The notes: generated by a model not told the origin, from the sequence alone. 53,654 nucleotides of DNA from Bacillota bacterium (GCA_029555925.1 JAKPQU010000624.1:1-53654); one strand, 5' to 3'; counted from the stretch's first letter, positions 1-8,202 are shown. Numbers and translations: made by a program.

Positions 1-181
1 ATTATAATGTAAAGTAGCATGATATAAGCTGTAACTGTTATAAACGTTCCAGTTTAGATTTTTTTCGGAGGAGCATCAGGCAGGCAGACAGTATTTACCT
101 ATTATTCAAATTATTCAGTTTAATTAAAGCAATTTGGTATAAATTATGGGGTGGAATTCAATGCCGGATGAGGTATGAAGC

Positions 182-457
182 ATGATTTCTAATTCTATTG
201 ATAAAAAAACTTCAAAAAAACAAATTACCCTTCCAGTTGAGTTCAGGCATTACTTCTGGGATTGCGATTTCGAAAAATTAACGTGGAAAAAATATTCCTT
301 TTTTATAGCAGAACGTCTTCTTAATTACGGTAATATGGAAGCAATAAAATGGTTACTCTATATTTCGTCCAGGAGATTTATTAAAAAAGTTGTAAAAGAA
401 AGTAAAAATCTGGATAAAAAAACCAGAAATTTCTGGGAGACAATATATGGAAAGTAA
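182..457 (+). CDS. DUF6922-like protein, probable antitoxin partner of AbiEii-type toxin
   Basis: A 91-residue cytoplasmic protein. The stretch WDCDFEKLTWKKYSFFIAER followed by LLNYG and AIKWLL matches the short DUF6922-type proteins that commonly sit directly upstream of AbiEii-family nucleotidyltransferases; that family link is recalled, not searched. A GAGGT ribosome-binding site lies 7-8 bases before the ATG. The 3' end overlaps the next gene by 11 bases, so the two are almost certainly co-translated. The inferred role is to act as the antitoxin or regulator of the downstream toxin. No DNA-binding fold can be read directly from the sequence. Confidence 0.7.
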   Translation: MISNSIDKKTSKKQITLPVEFRHYFWDCDFEKLTWKKYSFFIAERLLNYGNMEAIKWLLYISSRRFIKKVVKESKNLDKKTRNFWETIYGK

Positions 458-1082
458 TTTATATACTGATATATTACCGGAACAGCAAAAAAAATTATTT
501 TACCTTCTTCCCGAACAGGAGTGGCTTGATAATTTTTATCTGGCAGGCGGAACAGGTCTTTCCCTGCAAACAGGCCACAGACAATCAATAAACTTTGATT
601 TTTTCTCGTCTCACATATTTGAAAATAACAAAATCACGGATTACATGAAAAATCTGGGCAATGTCTATCTTTTATCTGAAGCAAAAAATACTCTTCATTT
701 AATGACTGATGAACTCAAAATATCCTTTTTTCACATAACCTTCCCTCTTCTTGCCAGTACTACAGACCTTAAATATCTCCATATAGCTCATATCCTTGAT
801 ATAGGGGTTATGAAATTAAATGCCATTTCAGGCAGAGGAAGTAAAAAAAATTTTATTGATCTCTGTATAATACTGGAGAAACATTTTTCTTTAACAGAAT
901 TATTGAAAAAATATGAAGAAAAATATGGAGTGGAAGTGGCTAACAATTATCATCTTTTTAAATCACTGATTTATTTTGAAGATGCAGAAAGAGAACCTTC
1001 ACCAAAGATGTTAATAAAACTATCATGGAAAAAGGTCAAGGAAAATATTATTAAACATTTAAAAAAATCTGAACTTTTCTAA
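447..1082 (+). CDS. AbiEii/AbiGii-family nucleotidyltransferase toxin
   Basis: A 211-residue protein with the AbiEii nucleotidyltransferase signature: the AGGTGLSLQTGHR stretch at about residues 33-45, followed by the metal-binding acidic segment NFDFF around residues 49-53. The C-terminal half has the usual K-x2-A-x-SGRGSKKNFIDL segment of the family. AbiEii enzymes transfer nucleotides to tRNA or other acceptors and act as toxins or abortive-infection effectors; that is family knowledge. The gene overlaps its presumed antitoxin at the 5' end. Length is short for the family (many are 250-300 residues), but the catalytic region is present. The 3' end overlaps a RelE remnant read in another frame. 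Confidence 0.8.
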   Translation: MESNLYTDILPEQQKKLFYLLPEQEWLDNFYLAGGTGLSLQTGHRQSINFDFFSSHIFENNKITDYMKNLGNVYLLSEAKNTLHLMTDELKISFFHITFPLLASTTDLKYLHIAHILDIGVMKLNAISGRGSKKNFIDLCIILEKHFSLTELLKKYEEKYGVEVANNYHLFKSLIYFEDAEREPSPKMLIKLSWKKVKENIIKHLKKSELF

Positions 1083-1245
1083 AAAATACCGTCATATTCG
1101 TTCTGATATTCAACCTGTTATAAAAAAACTTCAGGCACGAGAATTTCCTGGAGACCATATCCGGGGAACAGGATTTACTCTATTTAAAGTTCGTGTTCAA
1201 AACAGCGACATCGGTAATGGTAAACGCTTCAACGAGCGGTCGTAA
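1063..1245 (+). pseudogene. Truncated RelE/ParE-type toxin remnant
   Basis: An open frame without a start codon reads FSKKYRHIRSDIQPVIKKLQ and continues through a FPGDHIRG segment and a KVRVQNSDIGNGKR segment. This is the recognisable core of a RelE/ParE toxin (helical N-terminus, then the beta-sheet with the K-V-R-x-x-N-S-D motif). The initiating region is absent because the frame is closed upstream inside the AbiEii gene, and the reading frame stops shortly after the GKR motif, before the last strand. It is therefore a dead fragment, overlapping the end of the AbiEii gene and, tail to tail, the end of the reverse-strand gene starting at 1435. Confidence 0.65.
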
Positions 1246-1435
1246 CAACATTTATTTTTTCTAATTTATAAATGCCTTCTTTTACCGGATTTTTTTTATA
1301 ACCCATAGTAGCCAGAAATTCTTTTGTATTTCCGTTAAAAAACTCAACTAACTCCTCTTTACTCATATCTTTAGTCTCTTCATATAAAGCATCTTTCCAA
1401 TCCCATACCTCTTTTAATGATTTAGATACATTCAT
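1229..1435 (-). CDS. Small partner protein of PIN toxin (putative antitoxin)
   Basis: A 68-residue polar protein whose N-terminus (SLKEVWDWKDALYEETKDMS) resembles the small helical proteins found beside PIN-domain genes, including the one at 8688 in this window in general size and position. Its ATG overlaps the stop codon of the PIN gene (ATGA), and GGAGGTGA lies 7 bases upstream inside the PIN gene, so the two are translationally coupled. The antitoxin role is inferred from position only; here the toxin gene comes first, the reverse of the classical order. Confidence 0.6.
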   Translation of the reverse strand: MNVSKSLKEVWDWKDALYEETKDMSKEELVEFFNGNTKEFLATMGYKKNPVKEGIYKLEKINVVTTAR

Positions 1436-1911
1436 TCCCCTGTCACCTCCATTGGCGTGGATAATCTTACAGGGTAATTATAACCCTGCTGAATATTTAT
1501 TATCTGTATTTTCTTTTCTTTATTTATATTTGCAAGATGTTTATAATTCCAGCTTAATAACATGTCACATCCATTTACAGTAGCTATAGCTATATGCCTT
1601 GCATCTTCAACTTTTTTCTCCGGAATAACTGATTGTTTTAAATATTCATCTGCCAGTTCTATAGCCTCTTCTGAAATGGACAAAATATTCAGGTTATATT
1701 TATATATTACTGCCAGCAAGTTATTTCTCTTATCTATATCTTTTGTATTTTTTATTTCTCCTATAACAACATCTGATACATAAATATCAAATTTTCCCTG
1801 AGATACAGAACCGTCAAAAAATTCCTGAGTTACTCTCTGTTTTTCCGGCGCATCTTCGGCAAATAAAAAGTTGATAACAGATGTGTCAAGGTATAATTTT
1901 AATTTTCTCAT
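1432..1911 (-). CDS. PIN-domain ribonuclease toxin
   Basis: A 159-residue PIN-domain protein. The first acidic residue lies in LYLDTSVIN near residue 9; the conserved E lies in VIGEIKNT; the late acidic pair falls in the VEDARHIAIATVNGCDMLLS region. PIN toxins are Mg-dependent single-strand RNases. It is a close paralogue of the PIN protein at 8203 (shared motifs: ADEY, PEK, HIAIA/HVAIA, SWNYKHL/SWNFKHL, INI..GYN). No clear ribosome-binding site precedes the ATG. It is translationally coupled to the small downstream gene. Confidence 0.8.
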   Translation of the reverse strand: MRKLKLYLDTSVINFLFAEDAPEKQRVTQEFFDGSVSQGKFDIYVSDVVIGEIKNTKDIDKRNNLLAVIYKYNLNILSISEEAIELADEYLKQSVIPEKKVEDARHIAIATVNGCDMLLSWNYKHLANINKEKKIQIINIQQGYNYPVRLSTPMEVTGE

Positions 1912-2202
1912 AATTATATTTTAACATAAAAGTGGAAAAGAGTGAACTCTTACAGGCAATTTCATAGTTTTTTTCATAAAATTCAATTTCCAGGTTCATA
2001 TTTTATATTATATCAAAATTGATATATTTTTTTCCACTGTAACATTCAAGTAAAAAGGCTCTTAGATTTTTTATATTTCTTTATAATTTTATGATATAAT
2101 AAAACAGGGTGATAAAAAAGGAAGATAGAATAATTTATATTATGACATTTTTCAAAATCTCCTTCGTTGACATCTTTTGTATTTCATTTTATAATAATAG
2201 TA

Positions 2203-2484
2203 ATGATTATAGAAAATTTACATTGGGATGAATTTAATATAAATCACATATCAAGACACAATATTACTCCTGAAGAAGTAGAAGAAGTTTGCTTTAATGA
2301 TGATATAATCCCGAGAATAGAAAGAGGGAGAAATAATCGTTATTATATATTGGGTCAGACTTTTTCCGGACAATATATTTTTGTCGTAAGTGAATATCTG
2401 GGGAAAGGAAAAATAAGACCAATTACTGCCAGAGATATGACTGGTTCTGAAAGAAAAAGATTTGAAAGCCGGTGTAATAAATGA
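2203..2484 (+). CDS. brnT: BrnT-family toxin
   Basis: About 93 residues from this start. Diagnostic BrnT features are the opening LHWDEFNINHISRHNITPEE, the central RGRNNRYYILGQTFSGQYIFVV-type strand pair (around residues 36-57) and the ending RPITARDMTGSERKRFE. BrnT is a RelE-like ribonuclease toxin. An upstream in-frame ATG at 2167 exists, but the 12 extra residues are hydrophobic and do not fit BrnT, so the internal ATG at 2203 is preferred; no good ribosome-binding site marks either one. The gene overlaps its antitoxin by 4 bases (ATGA). Confidence 0.85.
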   Translation: MIIENLHWDEFNINHISRHNITPEEVEEVCFNDDIIPRIERGRNNRYYILGQTFSGQYIFVVSEYLGKGKIRPITARDMTGSERKRFESRCNK

Positions 2485-2753
2485 AAATACCAAAATTTAA
2501 TACTGAGGAAGAAGAAGTTAACTTCTGGGACAACCATTCGCTTGATGAATTTAATGAAGATTTAACATTAGCTGAAAATGTAAAATTTGCAAAGCCCCCA
2601 AAAAAACTGGTATCATTAAGATTGGACTCCCAGCAGATAGAAATATTAAAAAAAATAGCAACAGGGAAGGGTATTGGTTACCTTACTTTAGTAAGAATGT
2701 GGATAACGGAGAAGCTTAAGGAAGAAATTACAAGTAAAAGGATTTCCAAATAA
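2481..2753 (+). CDS. CopG-type ribbon-helix-helix antitoxin
   Basis: A 90-residue protein. The N-terminal half begins IPKFNTEEEEVNFWDNHS, typical of the CopG-antitoxin family that pairs with BrnT-like toxins. The C-terminal half (KLVSLRLDSQQIEILKKIA, then a second helix with TLVRMWI) is a ribbon-helix-helix DNA-binding domain. It is expected to neutralise the BrnT toxin encoded just upstream and to autorepress the operon. The start codon overlaps the toxin stop codon. Confidence 0.85.
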   Translation: MKIPKFNTEEEEVNFWDNHSLDEFNEDLTLAENVKFAKPPKKLVSLRLDSQQIEILKKIATGKGIGYLTLVRMWITEKLKEEITSKRISK

Positions 2754-2784
2754 ATTCAACTACATCATACCATACGAACTATCG

Positions 2785-2836
2785 AAAAAGTCCTTTAATC
2801 AAAAAAAACTCCACTTCACACATTTAAAGGATTTTT
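2785..2836 (+). terminator. Possible terminator hairpin after the BrnT/CopG operon
   Basis: TCCTTTAA at 2791-2798 pairs with TTAAAGGA at 2824-2831. It is extended by A5/T5 on the outside, with a 25-base loop and a T-run on the 3' side. It is AU-rich and therefore weak, but well placed 30 bases after the stop codon. Confidence 0.4.
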
Positions 2837-3171
2837 CCTATCAATCCAGAATATAATATTACATGCATTTCCTTAACTCATAAAAATTGAAAATTTACCT
2901 CGCGAATTCAGCTCTTGTTACCATATTCATTTACAACTCCATTTACAAAGGAGTAATTTTCCTGTAAAAAATTCATTTACCGGCACTGCCCATAGTACAG
3001 GAATTTTCCATATACATCAAAAATAAATTAAAAATAAAAAAACAAATATCTTTTCTAGAACATTAAAATATGATATTATGTAAATATAAGAAGAGGTCAA
3101 GTTATGAAATTTAAAAATCAATTTACACCAACTTTTTATATACGGTTATAAAACAAATAATTCACCCGGAA

Positions 3172-3342
3172 TTATCAGGAGAAAGGGAAAAGTGACAAAA
3201 CTCCAGGCAAGTAAATCCTGTTAATCCTTTAATCCCATAAATCCCGGTTCAGACAATTACCGGGAGAAAGGGAGAAAGCATCAAACTACAGGCCAGCACA
3301 TCCTGTTAATCCTTTCATCCTGCGCATCCCGGTTCAGACAAT
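3172..3342. repeat. Tandem duplication of an approximately 87-bp CCTGTTAATCC repeat
   Basis: Two diverged copies (about 3172-3258 and 3259-3342) each contain GGAGAAAGGG near the left, AATCCTGTTAATCC / CATCCTGTTAATCC in the middle and ATCCCGGTTCAGACAATT at the right end. The same motif occurs in the opposite orientation near 7360-7400 and 8040-8080, and a related version closes the gene at 45255. It is a dispersed repeat; its function is unknown. Confidence 0.75.
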
Positions 3343-3357
3343 TAAGGAGTCAAATTT

Positions 3358-5241
3358 ATGAAAAAAAGTATTTCACTCTATGAGAATAAGGGCATAGCAC
3401 TTATTATGGTATTGTCAATATTAATAATACTGCTCATACTCTCTCTTGCCATTGTGTCTCTGAGCACAGGCAATCTGAGAACTACGGGAAATGTAAGAGC
3501 AAGATTTGAAGCTCTCAATCTTGCCACTTCGGCTATTAATTACAACATGTATGATTTCAACCATATGTCCACATCTATTATTACACCATACCCGCCGGGG
3601 CCGACACCTACGCCCCTGTCGTCTGTTCCTGTCCATGGGCCTTACAATGTGACAATAGACAATCCTTCTCTTGATATGAGTCAGGCTTCATGCAAGTATA
3701 TGTACGCAGAAAATCTGTCAAATCCAAATCCAACAACAGCAAATTTTGCTCCTTACGTATGTGACCCCAATGTGCCGGGTAATACGATTGTAATCATAGG
3801 AGAAGGCACTTACAGAGGATACAAGAGGGTTATCAGGGCTATAGTAAGGAATAATCCCGGAGTAGCTATGGGTATGTGCTGTGATAAGGATGCCGATTTT
3901 ACGTCTAATGAAGGTAATATAGTAATAGATCCGAATACAAAACTTATATTGAACGGAATTAATGATATAACGTCAGCAGAACCTGTAGCAGGTTCAATAC
4001 AGGCCAATAATAACCTGACTTATTATGGTGATCCTAACAGTTTCAAATTCTTTAACGGAAGTACTCTGAGGGCAGTACATACTGTTACCGCTCCGTCAAT
4101 ACCGGATGGAAATAAAGTCTCATCTGCCGCACCTGTTGATATTCAGAAGTGGGATATAGCAGACATTGTCGATATTGCAGACTGCAATTCTGTACCGATC
4201 GTATCAGGCACCCCAAATCTAAATACTACACAACCTCTGGGTGTATTAGATGCCAATAGTGCAGAATATCTGGATACTTCAGATGCCAATCAAGTATCAT
4301 ACAGGCCTGAAGAAACATGTCTGCCAACTCCTGCAATTCCATTGAATAAAAAATATGTGGCAGGAAATAAATCAGCTTCAACCGGAAATTTTCCGACATT
4401 AATTGTAAATACCGATACTATAGTAAATGGAAACCTGGTAGTTTATGGGAATCTAAAACTGGTAGACGGGAAAAAATTATTTGTTAATGGAACTCTGGAG
4501 GTAAAGGGGAACCTGGTAACTGATCGCGACACAACAACATATGGAGGCAGTGTTATAACGGCAGGATATAGAAGTGGCGGAGGAGTCGACCAGGGAAATA
4601 GCCTGGAAGTAAAAGGACAAGTATATTCAATAATTAATAAAAGTAATGATAAGGGAGCAATGCTATTCTCAGAAGGAAATGTCTATATTGGGAACAGCAC
4701 ACCCCCCGGTAATGAATGGCTTTTCAATCAACCTCTGAATGTAAAATCTACAATAAAAGCTTTAAAAGATACAGGAGCTGAAACTATATCAAATATAGGA
4801 CTTGGAGGAGTAGAAGTCTGGTGGAACAACAATAAATCTAAATTAAGAGATCCTTCGGTAGTAGATCCCGAAGTAGCTGCATGGTTTAACGCTCCTGCTT
4901 CCGATACATATATGAAAGATTCAGGATCTGGAGATTTCTTTTATAAGAAAACATCTAACTGGAAAATTTTCACAAAAAACCCTTCACTTTTTATAGATCC
5001 AAATCAATCTTTCTTTCAGGGAATTATTTATTCCTATGGAGACATCACTGTTGATGGCCCCATAAATGTAATAGGAGCAGTTGTTACTGTTAAAGGGACA
5101 GGAACAAAGGTTTCTCCTTTTGCCACCAGTTCTATTTATACCAGTAGAGGGGCAAATGTTGTGGCTAATATGGAATATATGGCAGGGAATAAACCTTTTT
5201 ATCGTATCCTTACTGACGTGCTTTCATGGTGTGAACTATAA
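3358..5241 (+). CDS. PilX-like N-terminal membrane-anchored surface protein
   Basis: A 627-residue protein. Residues 1-45 form a pilin/PilX-type N-terminus: a short charged segment, then GIALIMVLSILIILLILSLA as the hydrophobic helix, followed by the typical polar helix with N-L-A-T-S-A-I. The rest is a large extracellular region. Around residues 345-390 there are short repeated strands (VNGNLVVYGNLKL, FVNGTLEVKGNLV) typical of polymer-forming or bactofilin-like beta-helices. It is probably a minor pilin-like or pseudopilin-associated surface protein exported by type IV pilus machinery, but no pilus genes lie next to it. The start is supported by AAGGAG 8 bases upstream. The gene ends at a strong bidirectional terminator. 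Confidence 0.7.
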   Translation: MKKSISLYENKGIALIMVLSILIILLILSLAIVSLSTGNLRTTGNVRARFEALNLATSAINYNMYDFNHMSTSIITPYPPGPTPTPLSSVPVHGPYNVTIDNPSLDMSQASCKYMYAENLSNPNPTTANFAPYVCDPNVPGNTIVIIGEGTYRGYKRVIRAIVRNNPGVAMGMCCDKDADFTSNEGNIVIDPNTKLILNGINDITSAEPVAGSIQANNNLTYYGDPNSFKFFNGSTLRAVHTVTAPSIPDGNKVSSAAPVDIQKWDIADIVDIADCNSVPIVSGTPNLNTTQPLGVLDANSAEYLDTSDANQVSYRPEETCLPTPAIPLNKKYVAGNKSASTGNFPTLIVNTDTIVNGNLVVYGNLKLVDGKKLFVNGTLEVKGNLVTDRDTTTYGGSVITAGYRSGGGVDQGNSLEVKGQVYSIINKSNDKGAMLFSEGNVYIGNSTPPGNEWLFNQPLNVKSTIKALKDTGAETISNIGLGGVEVWWNNNKSKLRDPSVVDPEVAAWFNAPASDTYMKDSGSGDFFYKKTSNWKIFTKNPSLFIDPNQSFFQGIIYSYGDITVDGPINVIGAVVTVKGTGTKVSPFATSSIYTSRGANVVANMEYMAGNKPFYRILTDVLSWCEL

Positions 5242-5271
5242 TTAATTTATATAAAATGTCCCTATTAAGAA

Positions 5272-5303
5272 TTAAGAAGAGAAGCCTCAGCTTCTCTTCT
5301 TAA
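5272..5303. terminator. Strong bidirectional hairpin terminator
   Basis: A perfect 14-bp stem (TTAAGAAGAGAAGC at 5272-5285 with its exact complement at 5290-5303) and a CTCA loop. It lies between two convergent genes (stops at 5241 on + and 5326 on -), so it can serve both. The U-rich flank is mostly supplied by the stem ends themselves. Confidence 0.85.
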
Positions 5304-5325
5304 TAATAAATTATAGTAATACTTG

Positions 5326-6561
5326 TTAGTAATACTTATATATCTTCTTATTATTCCCAACTGCAAAACCAGTTGAACCGTCAGAAGAAAAATAAACTGC
5401 TTTTAAAGTTTCCAAAGATATCAAACCTGCAGGTGTCTCCAGTTGTTTTGTCCAGTTTATTCCGCCGTCAGTTGAATGAAGAACAAGAAGATTTCTGGGG
5501 TTTGATGAATTAAATCCTACGGCCCATCCTTCAGTAGTATTTCTAAAGAATACATCTTGTAGCTGCATTGTGTCATCAGTAGATATATACCTGGAAGTCC
5601 AGGAGCTACCATCGTAATAAAATATTGCCGCCATTGAGGATTTAAGATCAACTCCAACTGCCCATCCATTAGATTTATCCACAAAACATAATCCAGAAAC
5701 AGATCCCATCTCGTGATACGGATGCACCCATGAACTACCATTATACTCATATATAGTACTAGAGCCCGCACCATTATAAGCAATCCAAATTTTATCAGAA
5801 GGATCAGGAAAACTTATTAATGGCTCTTCCGTCTGTCCTCCATAAGGAGTTGGGAATGAGGTTATGCTCGGAGTTGACGCATTTATTTCTCCTACATAAC
5901 TGCTGGAAGCACTTCCACCGCAGCAATATCCAATATTGCCTGATAGTGGGAAATGAATTGAATTTAAACCTATCAAACCACTACCTACAGAGGATATACT
6001 AGATCCATCAACATTCCAATGGAGAACTCTACCGGCAGTTTTATCAGAGATTTGAGTTACTCCCCAGACATTATCGTAGGATTTCATAAAAAGAGAAGTG
6101 ACATAATCATTTGAGCTAGCAGCACCTGATGCAGACAGGCGAGAACGTAAACTAGCTGCAGGAAGTGGGACAGTGGCAAAATTATTCCCACCATCGGAGG
6201 AATAATATAACTCCCCCGGTGTAGTGCCGGCAATCCATACGTGATTACCTGAAAAAGTGACATCCAGTAGATGAGGAGTACTTCCGGGAGATAATTTACT
6301 GCTTATATCATGCCACGACTTCATAGTAAAATTAACAGTGGCAAAACCGGTTGCTGTAGTAACAGTAATTACACCATTTACTGCTTCTGAAGGTACTGTA
6401 GCAGTTATTTGAGTCGCAGAATTTACCGTATAACTTGCTGCTGCTACGAACGAACTAAAAGTCACAGATGTAACATTAATAAAATAATTACCTGTTATAA
6501 CAACATTATCTCCCACAGCCCCGGAGGAAGGACTAACAGATGTAATCGTAGGAGAAGGCAC
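5326..6561 (-). CDS. TIG domain plus beta-propeller; C-terminal part of a frameshifted lipoprotein
   Basis: This 411-residue frame starts with an IPT/TIG domain (PTITSVSPSSGAVGDNVVITG, residues 3-22) and continues into a beta-propeller of the BNR/YCF48 type with repeated strands such as SSDGGNNF, STDGGINW, GWAVG and GFAVG. The GTG at its left end is not a convincing start: the codons before it (TNTP-V-PSPTITS) continue in frame into a threonine/proline/glycine linker. That linker belongs to the lipoprotein frame starting at 7124 once a single base is restored near 6655. The intact protein would be a cell-surface lipoprotein of about 600 residues. It faces the PilX-like gene tail to tail across the terminator. 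Confidence 0.7.
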   Translation of the reverse strand: MPSPTITSVSPSSGAVGDNVVITGNYFINVTSVTFSSFVAAASYTVNSATQITATVPSEAVNGVITVTTATGFATVNFTMKSWHDISSKLSPGSTPHLLDVTFSGNHVWIAGTTPGELYYSSDGGNNFATVPLPAASLRSRLSASGAASSNDYVTSLFMKSYDNVWGVTQISDKTAGRVLHWNVDGSSISSVGSGLIGLNSIHFPLSGNIGYCCGGSASSSYVGEINASTPSITSFPTPYGGQTEEPLISFPDPSDKIWIAYNGAGSSTIYEYNGSSWVHPYHEMGSVSGLCFVDKSNGWAVGVDLKSSMAAIFYYDGSSWTSRYISTDDTMQLQDVFFRNTTEGWAVGFNSSNPRNLLVLHSTDGGINWTKQLETPAGLISLETLKAVYFSSDGSTGFAVGNNKKIYKYY

Positions 6562-7124
6562 GGGCGTATTGGTCGGCCCTCCCGGCGTATTTGTAGCAGT
6601 GGGCGTATTGGTCGGCCCTCCCGGCGTATTGGTCGAACTCGGCGTATTGGTCGGCCACCGGGTGTATTGGTCGGCCCTCCGGGCGTATTGGTCGAAGTCG
6701 GTGTCGGCGTGGGGTCAATGGTTCCCACTGTAACATTAACGGTAACAGAGCCTTCTGTAACAGTAATATTCACCGCTCCTATGGGACTTCCGGGAGAAGA
6801 ACTATGCTCTCCCTCTGTTCTCCATATTTCAATCCTGTAAGTTCCAGGAGGAAGATTCCTGAATATATAATTTCCGAGTTGATCTGCAAGGGTGGAAAGA
6901 GAAGCGGACAGTCCGAGATTTACACATACAACGAATGCATTCGGTATGGGTGTGCCGTTCACTTCAAGGGCCTGGCCTTTTATGGTTACAAGACTTGCTA
7001 TCTGTGTCGGAGTGCCTGTCGCAGGCACTACAATCTGGTTCGACCCGTTATCACCGCAACCTGCTATGACAATGCCAGAGATAATACTTATTAAGACAAT
7101 GGAAATTAAAAGTTTTTTTGCCAT
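6495..7124 (-). CDS. Lipoprotein N-terminus with carboxypeptidase-regulatory-like domain; frameshifted
   Basis: Starting at the ATG of 7124 (AAGGA about 9 bases upstream; the upstream ATG at 7133 would abut that site), the protein has a signal peptide ending in the lipobox VIAGC. A carboxypeptidase-regulatory-like domain of about 90 residues follows (TIKGQALEVNGTPIPNAFV, GNYIFRNLPPGTYRIEI), then the linker PTPTPTSTNTPGGPTNTPGG. Beyond that the frame becomes arginine-rich (RPIRRVRPIRREGRPIRP), the classic look of a shifted reading of ACC-AAT-ACG-CCG repeats. One repeat unit near 6655 is 20 bases instead of 21. The shift may be a real mutation, a phase-variation tract or a sequencing error. Confidence 0.75.
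   Translation of the reverse strand: MAKKLLISIVLISIISGIVIAGCGDNGSNQIVVPATGTPTQIASLVTIKGQALEVNGTPIPNAFVVCVNLGLSASLSTLADQLGNYIFRNLPPGTYRIEIWRTEGEHSSSPGSPIGAVNITVTEGSVTVNVTVGTIDPTPTPTSTNTPGGPTNTPGGRPIRRVRPIRREGRPIRPLLQIRREGRPIRPCLLLRLHLLVLPPGLWEIMLL
6560..6710. repeat. Tandem minisatellite encoding a TNTPGGP linker
   Basis: About seven units of a roughly 21-bp motif (GGCCCTCCCGGCGTATTGGTC on +, with variants). Read on the minus strand in the correct frame they encode alternating TNTPGGP, TNTPSS and TNTPTA linkers. One unit (about 6653-6672) lacks a base and shifts the frame. Confidence 0.85.
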
Positions 7125-7304
7125 AATGATCATTCCTTTCTTTTAAAATAGTGATGTAAGGGTGGTGAGACGTGAAAAAATCATGGCGACTGACCCGGAG
7201 TAATCTGAAAAAATTATATTTCATCGTCAAACACTCTCCCAAAAAAATTTTTCATTTTCTGCAAGAGCATCTGAATGTTTTATATTATGAGGGTGTGATG
7301 GTAT

Positions 7305-7462
7305 ATTCGTCACGGGGAAAAGAAAATCCTTCTTCTTTTTTTGTCTGAGCCGGGGAATGTCTGAACCGGGATTAACAGGATGAAAGGATGAACAGGATTT
7401 TTATAATTGTTACTGCAGATTTATACTGTAATTTTATTGATAATGATATTTACAGGAAATAA
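7305..7462. repeat. Duplicated block, copy 1 (includes the tail of the YoeB-like gene)
   Basis: From AGAAAATCCTTCTTC through TGTCTGA(A/G)CCGGGGAATGTCTGAA, the inverted CCTGTTAATCC motif, TTTTTATAATTGTTACTGCA and the last codons of the gene at 7434, this block is repeated with few changes at about 7992-8152. The region left of it (7134-7304) has no gene. Confidence 0.75.
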
Positions 7463-7694
7463 TAATTATTTCTTCAGGTTCAATCTTATAAATTAATCTA
7501 TGTTCGGCATTTATCCGTCTTGACCAGTATCCAGATAGCTCATGTTTTAATAGTTCCGGTTTGCCAGTTCCATGATAGGCGTTTCTATTAATATCTTTAA
7601 TTAATTCAACTATCTTATTATAAATTTTTCTATCTATTCTGGCCCATTCATTGAAATCTTCAAAGGCTTTGAAATCAAAAACAACTCTTTTCAT
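7434..7694 (-). CDS. yoeB: YoeB/Txe-family toxin
   Basis: An 86-residue toxin. The family hallmarks are clear: an early aromatic/acidic segment (FDFKAFEDFNEWARID), the NRNAYHGTGKPELLKHELSG stretch, GYWSRRINAEHRLIYKI and the catalytic C-terminus SCKYHY. YoeB is a ribosome-dependent mRNA interferase. It is encoded second in the operon, overlapping the antitoxin gene by 4 bases. The last codons lie inside a duplicated block whose second copy (about 7992-8152) keeps only the tail of the gene. Confidence 0.88.
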   Translation of the reverse strand: MKRVVFDFKAFEDFNEWARIDRKIYNKIVELIKDINRNAYHGTGKPELLKHELSGYWSRRINAEHRLIYKIEPEEIIIISCKYHYQ

Positions 7695-7915
7695 TGAAAT
7701 ATCTTACTGTCCGCTTCTATAAGATTTTTTCTACTGTTAACATTATCTATAGCTTCGAGAAGTCTCTTTTTATTTGCATCATTGCCGAGTAAATATTCTG
7801 TCTCTTCGTATTCTGTAACAGTTATTTCAATATTCTTATCCTTGAACATCTCTTTTAAGCCATCAAGAAAATTATTATTCAATTCATTGGCATTTAATCT
7901 GTATGTAGAATACAT
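7691..7915 (-). CDS. YefM-like antitoxin
   Basis: A 74-residue protein beginning MYSTYRLNANELNNNFLDGL and containing ITVTEYEETEYLL and KKRLLEAIDN, the pattern of YefM-like antitoxins paired with YoeB. The N-terminal half is expected to bind operator DNA and the C-terminal helix to wrap the toxin. A weak AAGG ribosome-binding site precedes the ATG. The operon order (antitoxin first, 4-base overlap) is standard. Confidence 0.82.
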   Translation of the reverse strand: MYSTYRLNANELNNNFLDGLKEMFKDKNIEITVTEYEETEYLLGNDANKKRLLEAIDNVNSRKNLIEADSKIFQ

Positions 7916-7991
7916 GTTATCACGCGCCTTAATTCAAAATCCTGACTATATTATAACAGAAGTTTTTAATTCTGAAAATAGAAAAACCTGG

Positions 7992-8152
7992 CACCGGAGA
8001 GAGAAGAAAATCCTTCTTCTTTTTTTGTCTGAACCGGGGAATGTCTGAATCGGGATTAACAGTATGAAAGGATGAACAGGATTTTTATAATTGTTACTGC
8101 ATGTTTATCCTGTAGTTTTATTTATAATGATATTTACAGGAAATAATAATGC
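7992..8152. repeat. Duplicated block, copy 2 (TA remnant)
   Basis: This is the second copy of the block at 7305-7462. It contains the complement of the YoeB-like gene's last codons (ATTTACAGGAAATAATAAT), and then jumps to CTCATTGAAAT, which resembles the 5' end of the same gene near 7690. The copy therefore looks like a deleted toxin gene with only its two ends left. Confidence 0.6.
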
Positions 8153-8202
8153 TTCAGACACATCTCATTGAAATTATATAATGGACGAGGTATAATAAAA
8201 AT

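Larger units (their letters stand above)
2754..3357. other. Gene-free spacer of about 600 bases
   Basis: No credible reading frame. The left part holds a stem-loop just after the BrnT/CopG operon, the middle is AT-rich, and the right part carries a tandem duplication of the CCTGTTAATCC repeat. A good ribosome-binding site (AAGGAG, 8 bases before the ATG) for the PilX-like gene closes the spacer. Confidence 0.7.

Noticed and set aside
1..181. Search for a tRNA or regulatory RNA at the window start
   Set aside because: No cloverleaf or conserved motif could be found; the stretch is AT-rich with only a ribosome-binding site at its end.
2087..2105. TTTTATGATATAATAAAA as promoter of the BrnT operon
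   Set aside because: A good -10 (TATAAT) is visible but no acceptable -35 at the right spacing, and it is about 100 bases from the gene; a similar stretch at 49958 is not near a gene start.
6409..6840. Plus-strand frame with RRIGRPSRRIG repeats
   Set aside because: It is a shadow of the TNTPGGP minisatellite of the minus-strand lipoprotein gene.
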